DNA of 64,000 bases from an uncultured Tropicimonas sp. (GCA_947495685.1 CANLZY010000010.1:1-64000); one strand, 5' to 3'; shown: positions 9,182 through 17,264, counted from the stretch's first letter. Notes: generated from the letters alone by a model not told the origin. Made by a program: numbers and translations.

Positions 9182-9595
9182 TCACAATGCCGAAAACTGC
9201 AATGCGCCAGCAGAGGCCATCGTCATTTCATATGTGGCCTCCCCATTGTGGCTACCTGCATATTCCAGAGACGTCATCAGGAAGGGACCTTCGACGATAC
9301 CGAAGTCGGGAATGATGACCTGAAACGACGGCGTCTGGGAATCAAAGAAAACCTGCCGGGCCCGCTCATCGCTCGCGGCATCTTTGAAGACACCGGAGCC
9401 GCTGATACTTGCGTTTTTGACGCCAGCACCGGCCATCAGTTCCCGCCAGCCGTTCTGGCTGTCCAGGCTGGTGACGTCGATCGTCTCCGCATTGAAGCTG
9501 ACGCGAGTTGCGCGCAGACCGGCGGCGGTCTCGAAATTTCCACTGCCCGTCATATCGATCTTGATTAAAAGATCCTTGCCAGATTGTGCACCCAT
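9182..9595 (-). CDS. GTA major tail tube protein (RcGTA g9 homologue)
   Basis: The 137-residue protein forms the tail tube by stacking hexamers. It begins MGAQSGKDLLIKID and contains TRVSFNAETIDVTSLDSQNGWREL and GVFKDAASDERARQVFFDSQ, the pattern of TP901-1-type major tail proteins (TIGR02126). Length and position between the tail terminator gene and g10 agree with the family. Confidence 0.95.
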   Translation of the reverse strand: MGAQSGKDLLIKIDMTGSGNFETAAGLRATRVSFNAETIDVTSLDSQNGWRELMAGAGVKNASISGSGVFKDAASDERARQVFFDSQTPSFQVIIPDFGIVEGPFLMTSLEYAGSHNGEATYEMTMASAGALQFSAL

Positions 9596-9628
9596 CTCTT
9601 TCTAAGTCCTTCCGTGTTTTCACCAGAA

Positions 9629-10039
9629 TCAATCAACTTCAACCCGCGCTTCAAAGCGCAAGTCGATCCGACGTTTCGTTCCATTTCCGATGCGTCGGGC
9701 CACAGCACGTTGAAACTGCATGCGAACAACTCGGCCCATGGAAAGCGCTGGATTCGCGTCATCTAGTGCATCCGACACGGCCGCAGCCACCGTCTTGGCA
9801 GCCTGAAAACCTGCATTTTCACTGATGACGCTGACCGTAAATCGGTGTCGCGCGCCTTTTGAGGTCTTGTCGCCGGCAGAGAGCACCTCTTCAGGTCCAA
9901 GACTGATATAGACCGGCGGAACGGTCCCAGCCGGCACGGCATCGAAGACGTTCGGACCAACCTGAGCAGATACCGAAGGGTCATCGAGCAAATGTTGATA
10001 AATTGCCGCTTGCAGGGCGGCCGACGAACCATAGCTCAT
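9629..10039 (-). CDS. GTA tail terminator, DUF3168 type (RcGTA g8 homologue)
   Basis: The 136-residue protein contains ALQAAIYQHLLDDPSVSAQVG, VPPVYISLGPEEVLSAGDKT and HRFTVSVISENAGFQAAK, typical of DUF3168 tail-completion proteins that cap the tail tube before head joining. Its first bases overlap the g7 stop (10036). The C-terminal RIDLRFEARVEVD is also usual. Confidence 0.92.
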   Translation of the reverse strand: MSYGSSAALQAAIYQHLLDDPSVSAQVGPNVFDAVPAGTVPPVYISLGPEEVLSAGDKTSKGARHRFTVSVISENAGFQAAKTVAAAVSDALDDANPALSMGRVVRMQFQRAVARRIGNGTKRRIDLRFEARVEVD

Positions 10040-10383
10040 GCCGACGCCTCCTCCTCAAGCGTGAAACAAGTCAAGAAACGCCCGTGGGTGTCCGCGTCGG
10101 CGACAGCTAGAATGCGAAACACCCGGTTGCCTTCGCGAAATCGTTGATCAGCCTGCGGTCGGCTTAACGATCCGGGCGGCGACGCGCGCACAGTGATGCG
10201 ATAGGGAACGGTGGACAGGGTCAGAAAATCTTCTTCGGTTTCGCGACCAGTTCCAGGTTTCACCTCGGCCCAAAGGGAACCGAGCGTCACCCAATCTTCC
10301 AGATAGCCACCAGCCCCGTCAGGAAACCTTTGAAGGGCTTCCAAGGCGAGCTTCCGCCCCAACTCGGGGCGTCTAGCAGTCAT
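10036..10383 (-). CDS. GTA head-tail stopper/adaptor (RcGTA g7 homologue)
   Basis: A phage head-tail joining protein of 115 residues with LGSLWAEVKPGTGRETEEDFLTLSTVPYRITVR, then FREGNRVFRILAVADADTHGRFLTCF. In the R. capsulatus particle this protein acts as the stopper between connector and tail. I chose the ATG at 10383, which overlaps the g6 stop as ATGA and has GGAGG six bases before it; the frame to 10419 lies inside g6. Confidence 0.9.
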   Translation of the reverse strand: MTARRPELGRKLALEALQRFPDGAGGYLEDWVTLGSLWAEVKPGTGRETEEDFLTLSTVPYRITVRASPPGSLSRPQADQRFREGNRVFRILAVADADTHGRFLTCFTLEEEASA

Positions 10384-10979
10384 CGTCTCCCTCCTGCACC
10401 CAGACGTACATTCCTCCAACGGTCGACAAGCGAGGAAACCCCATATGGCATGACTGCACCCCCGACTCGCATCTCGTGCCGGTATTCGTAGTAATAGGCA
10501 GCAAGCAGCATCACGGCTTGTGCCAAGTCCGCCGGCACATCAGCCCAAACCGGTCCGAATCCCGCCGTAAAGTCGATCGAAATCGACCCTTGTGGGGGAA
10601 TCGTCGGCAGGCATGCGCCGCGCGCCAACAAGGCCGGTCGATGGGTATCCTGCTGCAAACGGTATTTTGCTGGGTCGACCAAAACTTCCCAGTCCAGGCA
10701 GTCAATGATCCGCACGGCACGGATCCCGCTGACTGGTGCGACAGGAAGCGTCTGAGCTCGGCTATCTCGCCAAGCCATCAGGCTCAACGAAAAATCCCGT
10801 TCCAGCAAAGCTTTGCCGGTCCAAGCTTCCACCGCAGCAATCGCTGCGCGCAAGAACGTCTCCAACAGGCTATCTTCTGCCCCCTCGTCGGCAAACCCGG
10901 TGCCCAGGCGCAAATGATCCCTGAAATCCGCAACCGGTAGTGCCGCGGCAGGCGCTGAGGTCTGCTCGACTAACATCAT
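10380..10979 (-). CDS. GTA head-tail connector/adaptor (RcGTA g6 homologue)
   Basis: The 199-residue protein resembles gp6-like head-tail connectors (TIGR02215 group). It contains FRDHLRLGTGFADEGAEDSLLETFLRAAIAAVEAWTGKAL, SGIRAVRIIDCLDWEV and DVPADLAQAVMLLAAYYYEYR. It docks under the portal. The gene follows the capsid gene after a 165-base gap with a perfect hairpin, the longest gap within the cluster. Confidence 0.92.
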   Translation of the reverse strand: MMLVEQTSAPAAALPVADFRDHLRLGTGFADEGAEDSLLETFLRAAIAAVEAWTGKALLERDFSLSLMAWRDSRAQTLPVAPVSGIRAVRIIDCLDWEVLVDPAKYRLQQDTHRPALLARGACLPTIPPQGSISIDFTAGFGPVWADVPADLAQAVMLLAAYYYEYRHEMRVGGAVMPYGVSSLVDRWRNVRLGAGGRR

Positions 10980-11101
10980 GAAAAACTCCGGATTGTTATG
11001 CCCCTCAAGGGTTTAGTGACAGGCGCGCACCCCGCATTGCTCGAACGGAGGGGGAGCAGCTGGACAATGCGGCGATGAAACTCATGGCACGCGCCTATCA
11101 A

Positions 11102-11128
11102 CGGTTTCGGTCGGCAAGACCGAAACCG
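11102..11128 (-). terminator. Perfect hairpin after the GTA capsid gene; possible attenuator
   Basis: Two 11-base arms (cggtttcggtc and gaccgaaaccg) form a perfect stem around a 5-base loop, 16 bases after the capsid stop. On the minus strand no clear U-run follows, so it is not a classic terminator. It could attenuate transcription or protect the 3' end of the capsid message. Confidence 0.55.
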
Positions 11129-11144
11129 CCATCCGAGTAGGGAC

Positions 11145-12320
11145 TTAGCTGACCGAGAACTTCATCACCTTGATCGCGGCAAAGTCGCTGACGTCACCGC
11201 CTACCCGTTTTGTCGCAAAGAACAGAACATGTGGCTTGGCCGAAAACGGATCTCGCAAAACCCGCAAATCCGGACGTTCAGCAACCGTGTACCCGGCGGC
11301 GAAATCTCCAAACGCGATTGCATTCGAACCGCTGGAAATGTCGGGCATGTCCTCCGCGATAAGCACCGGGTAACCCATCAGGCGAGCTGGCTCTCCAGCT
11401 GCTAGGCCGTCGGCCCACAGGAAACGACCGTCGCCATCCTTCAGCTTCCGGACAGCTCCTGCCGTCTTGGAGTTCATCACGAAAGTCGCATTGGCCCGAT
11501 ACTCGGCGCCAAGCGAATAGACGAGATCGATCAACGGATCGGCACTTCCAAACGCGCCATCAGAGCCTGACGCGATGTACCCGATTTCGCCCCACGACCA
11601 GGTTTCGTTGTCAGAAACGGTGTGCGTCAGGAAACCCTTGGGCTTGTCGATGCCATCGCCGTTGATGAAGGCGGCCGCTTCTGCACGGGCAAACTTGTCG
11701 GCAATCCGACCGGCCAGCCAGCCGTCGATGTCGAAGGCGCTATCATCCAATAGGCGTTGACTGGCCTTCGGCATCGCCGACAGCTCGTGCAACTGGATGG
11801 TGATCCGTTCGATCTGCGGCGTGGCAGTTTCGATGGTCGATGCTGTTTCAGTCGCCCAGCCAGACCCCATCTCGCCATGGTCGATCAAGACATCGAACGA
11901 AGTCGCCTCAACATTGACCACATTGGCGATCGCCCGGATCGATGCGTCCGATCTCAACACCGACTTGATGCTGGCGGCAGTTTCCGGATCGACCAGATAG
12001 CCACCGTCGGCAGCAACCGCAGTCGACAGCCCTTTGCTTTCGATTGTCAGCCCGCGCAGGGCATCTTCGTCACCCGACCGAAGATAGGCTTCGAACGCCT
12101 TTTGATGCGGGGCGCCTTCGGCCTCGACGGAGTTGGACAGCGCCGGCCGCCCGGCAATCATGGTTTTACGATCCAGCATGGTCAGTCGCTCTTCCTGCTT
12201 TTGAAAATTCGATTTGATATCGGCCTGAAAGTTCCTGAAATCACTCAGAAACCCGGACATGGCCGACTTGATGTCGGGCGCCGATTGCCCGTCCCGAGCC
12301 TTGGTCTCGGTTGTGCTCAT
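11145..12320 (-). CDS. GTA major capsid protein, HK97 fold (RcGTA g5 homologue)
   Basis: The capsid protein (391 residues) builds the GTA head. Residues 1-100 are charged and helical (DFRNFQADIKSNFQKQEERL), the scaffold-like delta region normally removed by the protease. The HK97 core follows with DGGYLVDPETAASIKSVLRSDASIR, NGDGIDKPKGFL, MGYPVLIAEDMPDI and AFGDFAAGYTVAERPDLRVLRDPFS. The start at 12320 has GGAAGGA about eight bases upstream; the longer frame to 12416 runs into the protease gene. Confidence 0.96.
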   Translation of the reverse strand: MSTTETKARDGQSAPDIKSAMSGFLSDFRNFQADIKSNFQKQEERLTMLDRKTMIAGRPALSNSVEAEGAPHQKAFEAYLRSGDEDALRGLTIESKGLSTAVAADGGYLVDPETAASIKSVLRSDASIRAIANVVNVEATSFDVLIDHGEMGSGWATETASTIETATPQIERITIQLHELSAMPKASQRLLDDSAFDIDGWLAGRIADKFARAEAAAFINGDGIDKPKGFLTHTVSDNETWSWGEIGYIASGSDGAFGSADPLIDLVYSLGAEYRANATFVMNSKTAGAVRKLKDGDGRFLWADGLAAGEPARLMGYPVLIAEDMPDISSGSNAIAFGDFAAGYTVAERPDLRVLRDPFSAKPHVLFFATKRVGGDVSDFAAIKVMKFSVS

Positions 12321-12363
12321 CACATGGGTCCTTCCAGAAGGGTCTTGGGGGAGATTTGGTGGC

Positions 12364-12924
12364 TCAGACGTCCACCATGTCCTGACGGGCTGCTTCGAGC
12401 ACCTCCGCCAGGTCACGCATCAGGTCGGTCTCGGGGCTCTCCCCCTTTGCACCCACCCGCGCTTCGGGAAGCATCGGGAAGGTCACCAGCGACACCTCCC
12501 AAAGCTCCAGATCGTGCAGGAGCCGTTGGCCCCTTGCATCCTTTTCGGCACGTTTCGTACGATAGCCGATTGAAAGACCGTCAATGGCACCCGCTTCTAC
12601 CAGCGCGGCTGCCTCGCGCCCCTTGTTTACATCCGTCAAGATGCGGCCCTTTACGTAGAGGCCGACTTCATCCTCACGAACCTCGTCCCAGACGCCGATC
12701 GGCTGGGTGGGATCGTGCTGCCATAGCATTTTCACCCGTCGATCCGACGCCGCCAGAGCCTTTAGGGAAGCCGCATAGGCACCTGTCTGAACAACGTCGC
12801 CGCCTTTGTCCGTTTTCCCGAACAACGAGGCATATCCTTCGATCACTGCACCATCCTTGACGGTCAGCGTCGCTTCGATCTGGCAGAACTTTCGTTCTAA
12901 CCCGGAACCATAGGTATCCGTCAT
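12364..12924 (-). CDS. GTA prohead protease (RcGTA g4 homologue)
   Basis: An HK97-family serine protease of 186 residues that trims the capsid precursor. Seen motifs are VIEGYASLFGKTDKGGDVVQTGAY, KMLWQHDPTQPIG with the catalytic His, and GAIDGLSIGYRTKRAE with the catalytic Ser. The start at 12924 is preceded by AAGGGG and gives the family length; the longer frame to 13038 overlaps the portal gene. Its last bases lie upstream of the capsid start on the coding strand, so the frame overlaps only the spurious capsid extension. Confidence 0.95.
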   Translation of the reverse strand: MTDTYGSGLERKFCQIEATLTVKDGAVIEGYASLFGKTDKGGDVVQTGAYAASLKALAASDRRVKMLWQHDPTQPIGVWDEVREDEVGLYVKGRILTDVNKGREAAALVEAGAIDGLSIGYRTKRAEKDARGQRLLHDLELWEVSLVTFPMLPEARVGAKGESPETDLMRDLAEVLEAARQDMVDV

Positions 12925-12947
12925 GTCTTGTGTCCCCTTGTCACAGG

Positions 12948-14141
12948 TCAATCCGCGTCGTCTGCAAGGGGTGGAAGCCCCAGCAACCCGCGTTTCTCGG
13001 CATTGGTCAGGAAGGTCGCCGCCCCAATTCGGGCCCACAGGGCCTCCCGCTCGACATTCAGCGCCGGAATTCCGTCAAGATCCGGTGCCAGAGTGACTGC
13101 CTCGCCGTCGAAACGAGACAGCCAGTTGGAAATTGTCGCGCTGACCCGGGTCGCAAGCGGCAGAACGGTCAATCGGTAAAACGCCCGGTTGGCCTCCTGG
13201 TAATTGGCGTAGGTCAGGTCACCGGGGATCCCCAACAGCATCGGTGGGACACCAAACGCAGTAGCAATTTCCCGCGCGGCGTCCGCCTTTGTCTGCTGAA
13301 ACTCCATATCGGAAGGCGAAAAGCCCATCTGCTTCCAGTCCAACCCACCTTCCAGAAGCATCGGACGCCCTGCATTTCGGGCGCCCTGATGGTGCATCTC
13401 CATCTCGGAAAGCAGTCGATCGTATTGATCCGCCGTCAGGGTGCCGTTTCCACCATCGGATCCGCGATAGACAATTGCCCCAGATGGCCGCGCTGCATTG
13501 TCCAACAAGGCCTTCGACCAAGCCGAAGCGCTGTTGTGCACGTCGATCGCAGTCGCAGCAGCTTGCATTGGGGACAGACCATAGTGATCGTCCTGCGGGT
13601 GAAAGCTTCTGATATGGCAGATTGGCGGGGCGTCACCTGCGACATCAAATCGGTGTTTTCGTCCTCCGACCGTGTACTCATAGGCAATCGGCCAACCGTC
13701 GGCACCGGGAACCAGGTTCATCCGGTCACTCCGCAGGACGTGCAATTCGAACGGGAGGCCACCGTTGCCGACGGCCTCAAGGTATCCGTTGCCCGATAGC
13801 AGCAACTGCCCGATCAAGGCCTCAAGCAACTCTGCCCGTCCCTGTGCCGCGTTGGGCCGGGTCAGCAAGTCCACGACCGGATGAACGTCATAGCGCCGGA
13901 CCTCGTCCTTGCAGACCAATGGCATTGCAGCCGCTGCTTCGGCGATCATTTTCACGCATCGAAACCCGACGGGGTTGTTGACGAAACCCGTCTTGGTCAA
14001 TGACACCGTGTCGCGGGGCGACCACGCCACGCGCCCCGCCCCTTGCCAGGCGATCACTGGCCCCGTGGCAGATGCCTTTCGTTCAGGCGGTTCAGCGGGT
14101 GCGGCCTGTCCGCCGGACCTTCGCAGGAAATCCAGTACCAT
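12948..14141 (-). CDS. GTA portal protein (RcGTA g3 homologue)
   Basis: An HK97-type portal of 397 residues that forms the dodecameric DNA channel at one head vertex. Motifs include NPVGFRCVKMIAEAAAAMPL, LLLSGNGYLEAV, HIRSFHPQDDHYGLSPMQAA and AFGVPPMLLGIPGDLTYANYQEANRAFYRLTVLPL. The start at 14141 has AAGGAGC nearby. The protease gene begins only 23 bases after the stop, so the small g3.5 gene found here in R. capsulatus is absent. Confidence 0.95.
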   Translation of the reverse strand: MVLDFLRRSGGQAAPAEPPERKASATGPVIAWQGAGRVAWSPRDTVSLTKTGFVNNPVGFRCVKMIAEAAAAMPLVCKDEVRRYDVHPVVDLLTRPNAAQGRAELLEALIGQLLLSGNGYLEAVGNGGLPFELHVLRSDRMNLVPGADGWPIAYEYTVGGRKHRFDVAGDAPPICHIRSFHPQDDHYGLSPMQAAATAIDVHNSASAWSKALLDNAARPSGAIVYRGSDGGNGTLTADQYDRLLSEMEMHHQGARNAGRPMLLEGGLDWKQMGFSPSDMEFQQTKADAAREIATAFGVPPMLLGIPGDLTYANYQEANRAFYRLTVLPLATRVSATISNWLSRFDGEAVTLAPDLDGIPALNVEREALWARIGAATFLTNAEKRGLLGLPPLADDAD

Positions 14142-14165
14142 TCGCTCTTGCTCCTTGTTTCCTGT

Positions 14166-14217
14166 GGGGCGAAGCCCCGGCACACGTCACCCATCCCCCC
14201 TGCCAGATGGCAGGGGG
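14166..14217 (-). repeat. Two hairpins between GTA terminase and portal genes
   Basis: Bases 14196-14217 form a near-perfect 10-base inverted repeat (ccccctgcca / tggcaggggg). Bases 14166-14178 form ggggc-gaa-gcccc. They occupy the 155-base gap before the portal start and have no U-run. They may modulate transcription or processing of the GTA message. Confidence 0.5.
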
Positions 14218-14296
14218 CGGGCATGACAAGAACGGGCACACCTCAACCAGGCTGCGCCGCACGTTCTTGACCGTTCCATTGGTGGTTTTCGCTCGC

Positions 14297-15712
14297 CTAG
14301 AGCGTCCGTATCGACGGCCGGCGGAACTTTCCCGCTGGCACGATCATCAGTTCCGTGATGGCCCAGACCAAGGCATCCAGCCGGTCCGGTGACCCCTTTC
14401 CATCATAGCCACGAGTGGTCATGCGGCACATCTGGTCTTCCAGATCGCCGAGCCCCCGACAGTGATGGACCCGGCCCTGTTCGTACAAGGCCGCGACGGG
14501 TTCCGCCCGTGCGGCCTTGCCTTTCTGCGCCCGGACCGCCCGAAACGGTAACATCGGGTCGATCTGGTTCAGAACCGTTTGCACCAGATCGCCGCCCTGG
14601 TTCACCTCTGCAACCAACCGGTCCGCATTGTGACGATCCTTCGCCGCAACGGCTGCATGAGCCCAAGCCAGTGGCGAGGCCGCCGTTACGGTGGCATCCT
14701 CAAGGACAAAGGCCTCCCAATCCTTGGGATCGCCCCGTGTAACCACGCCAACCACAACAATTCCGCATTCGTCAGACCCTGCGTGCCCCGTTACCGGCGG
14801 GTCGATCGCAACCACGATCCGGTCCAGTGTTGGCGGTGTGTCAACCCGCCCCCGTTCCAAAAGGTCGGAGGTCCACAACGCACCTTCCGTGTCCTCGACC
14901 AGAACCCCATCCAACTCCTGCCGCCCCAGGCGTGTCCCCGCATAACGGTTACGGACCTCGGCCAGGAAACTGTCCGCCAGGTTCGCCCGGTTGGCCTCGG
15001 TCGGAGCCGAGGTCATGACCGTCGAGTCACGCTGCATGATCTCCTTCAGGATCGCCACATCCCGCGGCGTCGTAGTCACACATTGCTGCGGGTTGTCGCC
15101 AAGCCGAAGCCCGAACTGTAGCATCGACCAGGTGTCGTCGGCCTTCTTCCATTTGGCCAACTCATCCACCCAGGCACAATCGAATTGCGGACCTCGCAAC
15201 GCTTCGGGCTCATGCGCCGAAAACACTTGCGCGACCGCGCCATTCGCCCATCTCAACTGCTTTCGGGTCGCCTGCCATTCCGGAACCCGATCAGGAGGAG
15301 AGCAGGCAATGATCCCGCTATCCCCAAACACCATGACCTCACGAACCTGGTCGATGGTTTCGCCGACCAAGGCGACCCGTTTCGACTTTCCGGGTTCCTC
15401 CGGCGTGGCGCCTTCAACCTGTGCCCGTATCCACTCCGAGCCGGCGCGGGTCTTGCCCGCACCGCGCCCGCCGAGGATCACCCAGGTTTTCCAGTCGCCC
15501 GCGGGGGGCAACTGGTGCGGCATTGCCCAGAACTCGAAGAGCCAAGGCAATGCACACAGAGCGTGTTCGCTCAGCCCCTCAAGAAACTCCTCCTGCACCG
15601 TGAGCGGCGCGGAGACGAGCCATTCGGCTCCCGATCTCATCGCGGGCCCCGGCAAGGTCGAAAGCCTGCTGAAGAACATTCCCGACGAGCTTTCGGCGAA
15701 GGTGTTCGACAT
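14297..15712 (-). CDS. GTA large terminase (RcGTA g2 homologue)
   Basis: The packaging motor of 471 residues. The ATPase has Walker A GGRGAGKT at 81-88 and Walker B in FDCAWVDELAKW at about 177-188. The nuclease domain begins near VVAIDPPVTG, with Asp304 a likely metal ligand, and ends with GSPDRLDALVWA. The start is uncertain: 15712 has GGAGG nine bases upstream but overlaps g1 by 134 bases, while an ATG at 15637 would overlap by 59. GTA terminases package mainly host DNA by headful filling. Confidence 0.95.
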   Translation of the reverse strand: MSNTFAESSSGMFFSRLSTLPGPAMRSGAEWLVSAPLTVQEEFLEGLSEHALCALPWLFEFWAMPHQLPPAGDWKTWVILGGRGAGKTRAGSEWIRAQVEGATPEEPGKSKRVALVGETIDQVREVMVFGDSGIIACSPPDRVPEWQATRKQLRWANGAVAQVFSAHEPEALRGPQFDCAWVDELAKWKKADDTWSMLQFGLRLGDNPQQCVTTTPRDVAILKEIMQRDSTVMTSAPTEANRANLADSFLAEVRNRYAGTRLGRQELDGVLVEDTEGALWTSDLLERGRVDTPPTLDRIVVAIDPPVTGHAGSDECGIVVVGVVTRGDPKDWEAFVLEDATVTAASPLAWAHAAVAAKDRHNADRLVAEVNQGGDLVQTVLNQIDPMLPFRAVRAQKGKAARAEPVAALYEQGRVHHCRGLGDLEDQMCRMTTRGYDGKGSPDRLDALVWAITELMIVPAGKFRRPSIRTL

Positions 15713-15920
15713 TCCTTGCCTCCTCCATCATTGCAATCGAGGCCTTCCGCATCTCCGACAGGACCGGAGACAGCCTCTTTGCGCGATCGGTCTTGCCCTG
15801 ACCGATCTCGCGGATGATATCTGTCAGCTCTTTCGAGCCACTTCTGTAAAGGTCGACGGCCTGGTCGAAATATTGACCAACGTCTTCGCCCGTTTCCATG
15901 GGCGTTGTATCTTTATCCAT
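15579..15920 (-). CDS. GTA small terminase / first GTA gene (RcGTA g1 homologue)
   Basis: A 113-residue mostly helical protein beginning MDKDTTPMETGEDVGQYFDQ and continuing with LYRSGSKELTDIIREIGQGKTDRAKRLSPVLSEMRKA, which resembles the GTA small terminase subunit. It is the first gene of the cluster, directly before the large terminase with an overlapping end. The start at 15920 has a weak AGCAGG site; the frame to 16001 runs through the mltG terminator and is unlikely. An ATG at 15899 is an alternative. Confidence 0.82.
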   Translation of the reverse strand: MDKDTTPMETGEDVGQYFDQAVDLYRSGSKELTDIIREIGQGKTDRAKRLSPVLSEMRKASIAMMEEARNVEHLRRKLVGNVLQQAFDLAGARDEIGSRMARLRAAHGAGGVS

Positions 15921-15960
15921 TTTTGGAACCTGCTCTTGCTCATACCCTCCGTACGAGCGA

Positions 15961-15993
15961 AACAGAAAAGCGCCGGGACCATTGGTCCGGCGC
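15961..15993 (-). terminator. Rho-independent terminator between mltG and the GTA cluster
   Basis: On the minus strand a stem of GCGCCGG-ACC pairs with GGT-CCCGGCGC (one bulged base), followed by TTTTCTGTTT. It lies 117 bases after the mltG stop and 41 bases before the first GTA codon. It separates the two units, or acts as an attenuator if the GTA promoter lies upstream of it. Confidence 0.75.
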
Positions 15994-16098
15994 CTGCCCA
16001 TTTCTTCCAGCTTGACTTGTTTCTACTTTGGACCGTTCGCAGAGTCAAGCTCCACGTGCATCGGGCCACCTGAGCAGCGCACGGCAAGTTACTGTTTG

Positions 16099-16106
16099 TT
16101 AACCAT
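16099..16106 (+). promoter_or_regulatory. CtrA half-site-like motif upstream of the GTA
   Basis: The bases TTAACCAT match the 8-base half-site described for the alphaproteobacterial regulator CtrA. The site is 179 bases before the first GTA codon, next to the mltG stop. CtrA is known to be needed for GTA expression in R. capsulatus. An 8-base match can occur by chance. Confidence 0.4.
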
Positions 16107-16109
16107 TTC

Positions 16110-17264
16110 TCATTGGTTTGCCCGTCCGGCCTCGATCGCACGCCATGCCTGCACATTCCGATTGTGCTCGCTCAGCGTGGCCGCAAAGGCATGCCCACCT
16201 GTTCCATCGGCAACAAAGAAAAGGTATTCCGTCTCTGCCGGGTTCAATGCTGCAAGGATCGACGCCTTGCCAGGATTTGCGATCGGCGTCGGTGGCAGGC
16301 CTTGGATCACGTAGGTGTTGTAGGGCGTCGCACGGCGCAATTCGCTCTGTCGCAACCCACGTCCCAGGACGCCCTTGCCCTCGGTCAGACCGTAAATCAC
16401 CGTCGGGTCCGTCTGGAGACGCATTCTCTGGTTGAGTCGATTCACGAAAACGCTGGCCACCTGGGGGCGTTCTTCCGCCACGCCAGTCTCCTTTTCGACG
16501 ATCGACGCAAGCGTCAATGCCTCCAACGGTGTCTCGATTGGCAGGCCGGGCTGACGCGCCGCCCACAGATCGGTCAGAATCGCCGTTTGCCGACGTTCCA
16601 TCTCAGTCAACAGTGCCGTTCGCTCGCTTCCCGACGCCAGTTCGTAGCTGTCCGGAGCAAGGCTGCCCTCGGCCGGAACGGCAGTCACTTCGCCACTCAG
16701 GAACTCGGCCTGCTTGACCGCCTCCACCACTTGCCAACTGGTAACACCCTCGGCGAGCGTGATCCGAAACCGGGTGCTGGCCTGCGACATGACATTGTCC
16801 AACACGTCGGGACGCGCCTCGGCGCCCGGCACGAAGCTGGCCAGTTCGATGTATTTCTGGGTCGCGGGGTCCAGTTCGCGGACAATCATGTCCGCCTTGG
16901 CCACGCCGATTCGATAATTGATCTCGGTGCCACAGGTACTTCGACCGCCAGCCGTCAGCACATGGATGATCTCGTCCATCGACGCGCCGGGTTCCACAAC
17001 GAAGCTGCCGGCCTTCAGGCGGTTCGCCCGTTCCGAATACTCCGCCCCAAGGCGAAACACTGTCGCGTTGCTGATGGCGCCCTGCCCTTCAAGGTCCTCG
17101 GATATCGCCGACATGGACGAACCCGACGGCACCACGACACAGATCGCCGTTTCCAACGGCCCGGTGCCGGCATACTGGCTGCGGCCCCAGGCAACGACGC
17201 TCGCAATTGCCAGCAACAGCACGATGAACACCGTCAGCGCATTGGAGGCGAGTGACCGCGCCAT
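16110..17264 (-). CDS. mltG: Endolytic murein transglycosylase
   Basis: MltG cuts nascent glycan strands in the inner membrane. The 384-residue protein has one N-terminal membrane segment (ALTVFIVLLLAIASVVAWG, residues 9-27), a LysM-like stretch (VVPSGSSMSAISEDLEGQGAI) and the YceG domain with ASIVEKETGVAEERPQVASVF, which holds the catalytic Glu. It continues with LQTDPTVIYGL and YNTYVIQGLPPTPIANPG. Its start overlaps the fabF stop by one base (TGATG), so the two are translationally coupled. Confidence 0.95.
   Translation of the reverse strand: MARSLASNALTVFIVLLLAIASVVAWGRSQYAGTGPLETAICVVVPSGSSMSAISEDLEGQGAISNATVFRLGAEYSERANRLKAGSFVVEPGASMDEIIHVLTAGGRSTCGTEINYRIGVAKADMIVRELDPATQKYIELASFVPGAEARPDVLDNVMSQASTRFRITLAEGVTSWQVVEAVKQAEFLSGEVTAVPAEGSLAPDSYELASGSERTALLTEMERRQTAILTDLWAARQPGLPIETPLEALTLASIVEKETGVAEERPQVASVFVNRLNQRMRLQTDPTVIYGLTEGKGVLGRGLRQSELRRATPYNTYVIQGLPPTPIANPGKASILAALNPAETEYLFFVADGTGGHAFAATLSEHNRNVQAWRAIEAGRANQ

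Noticed and set aside
1356-15920. Interpretation as an ordinary prophage
   Set aside because: No integrase, repressor, replication, lysis or attachment site is seen, and the order g1-g15 next to cysE is that of gene transfer agents.
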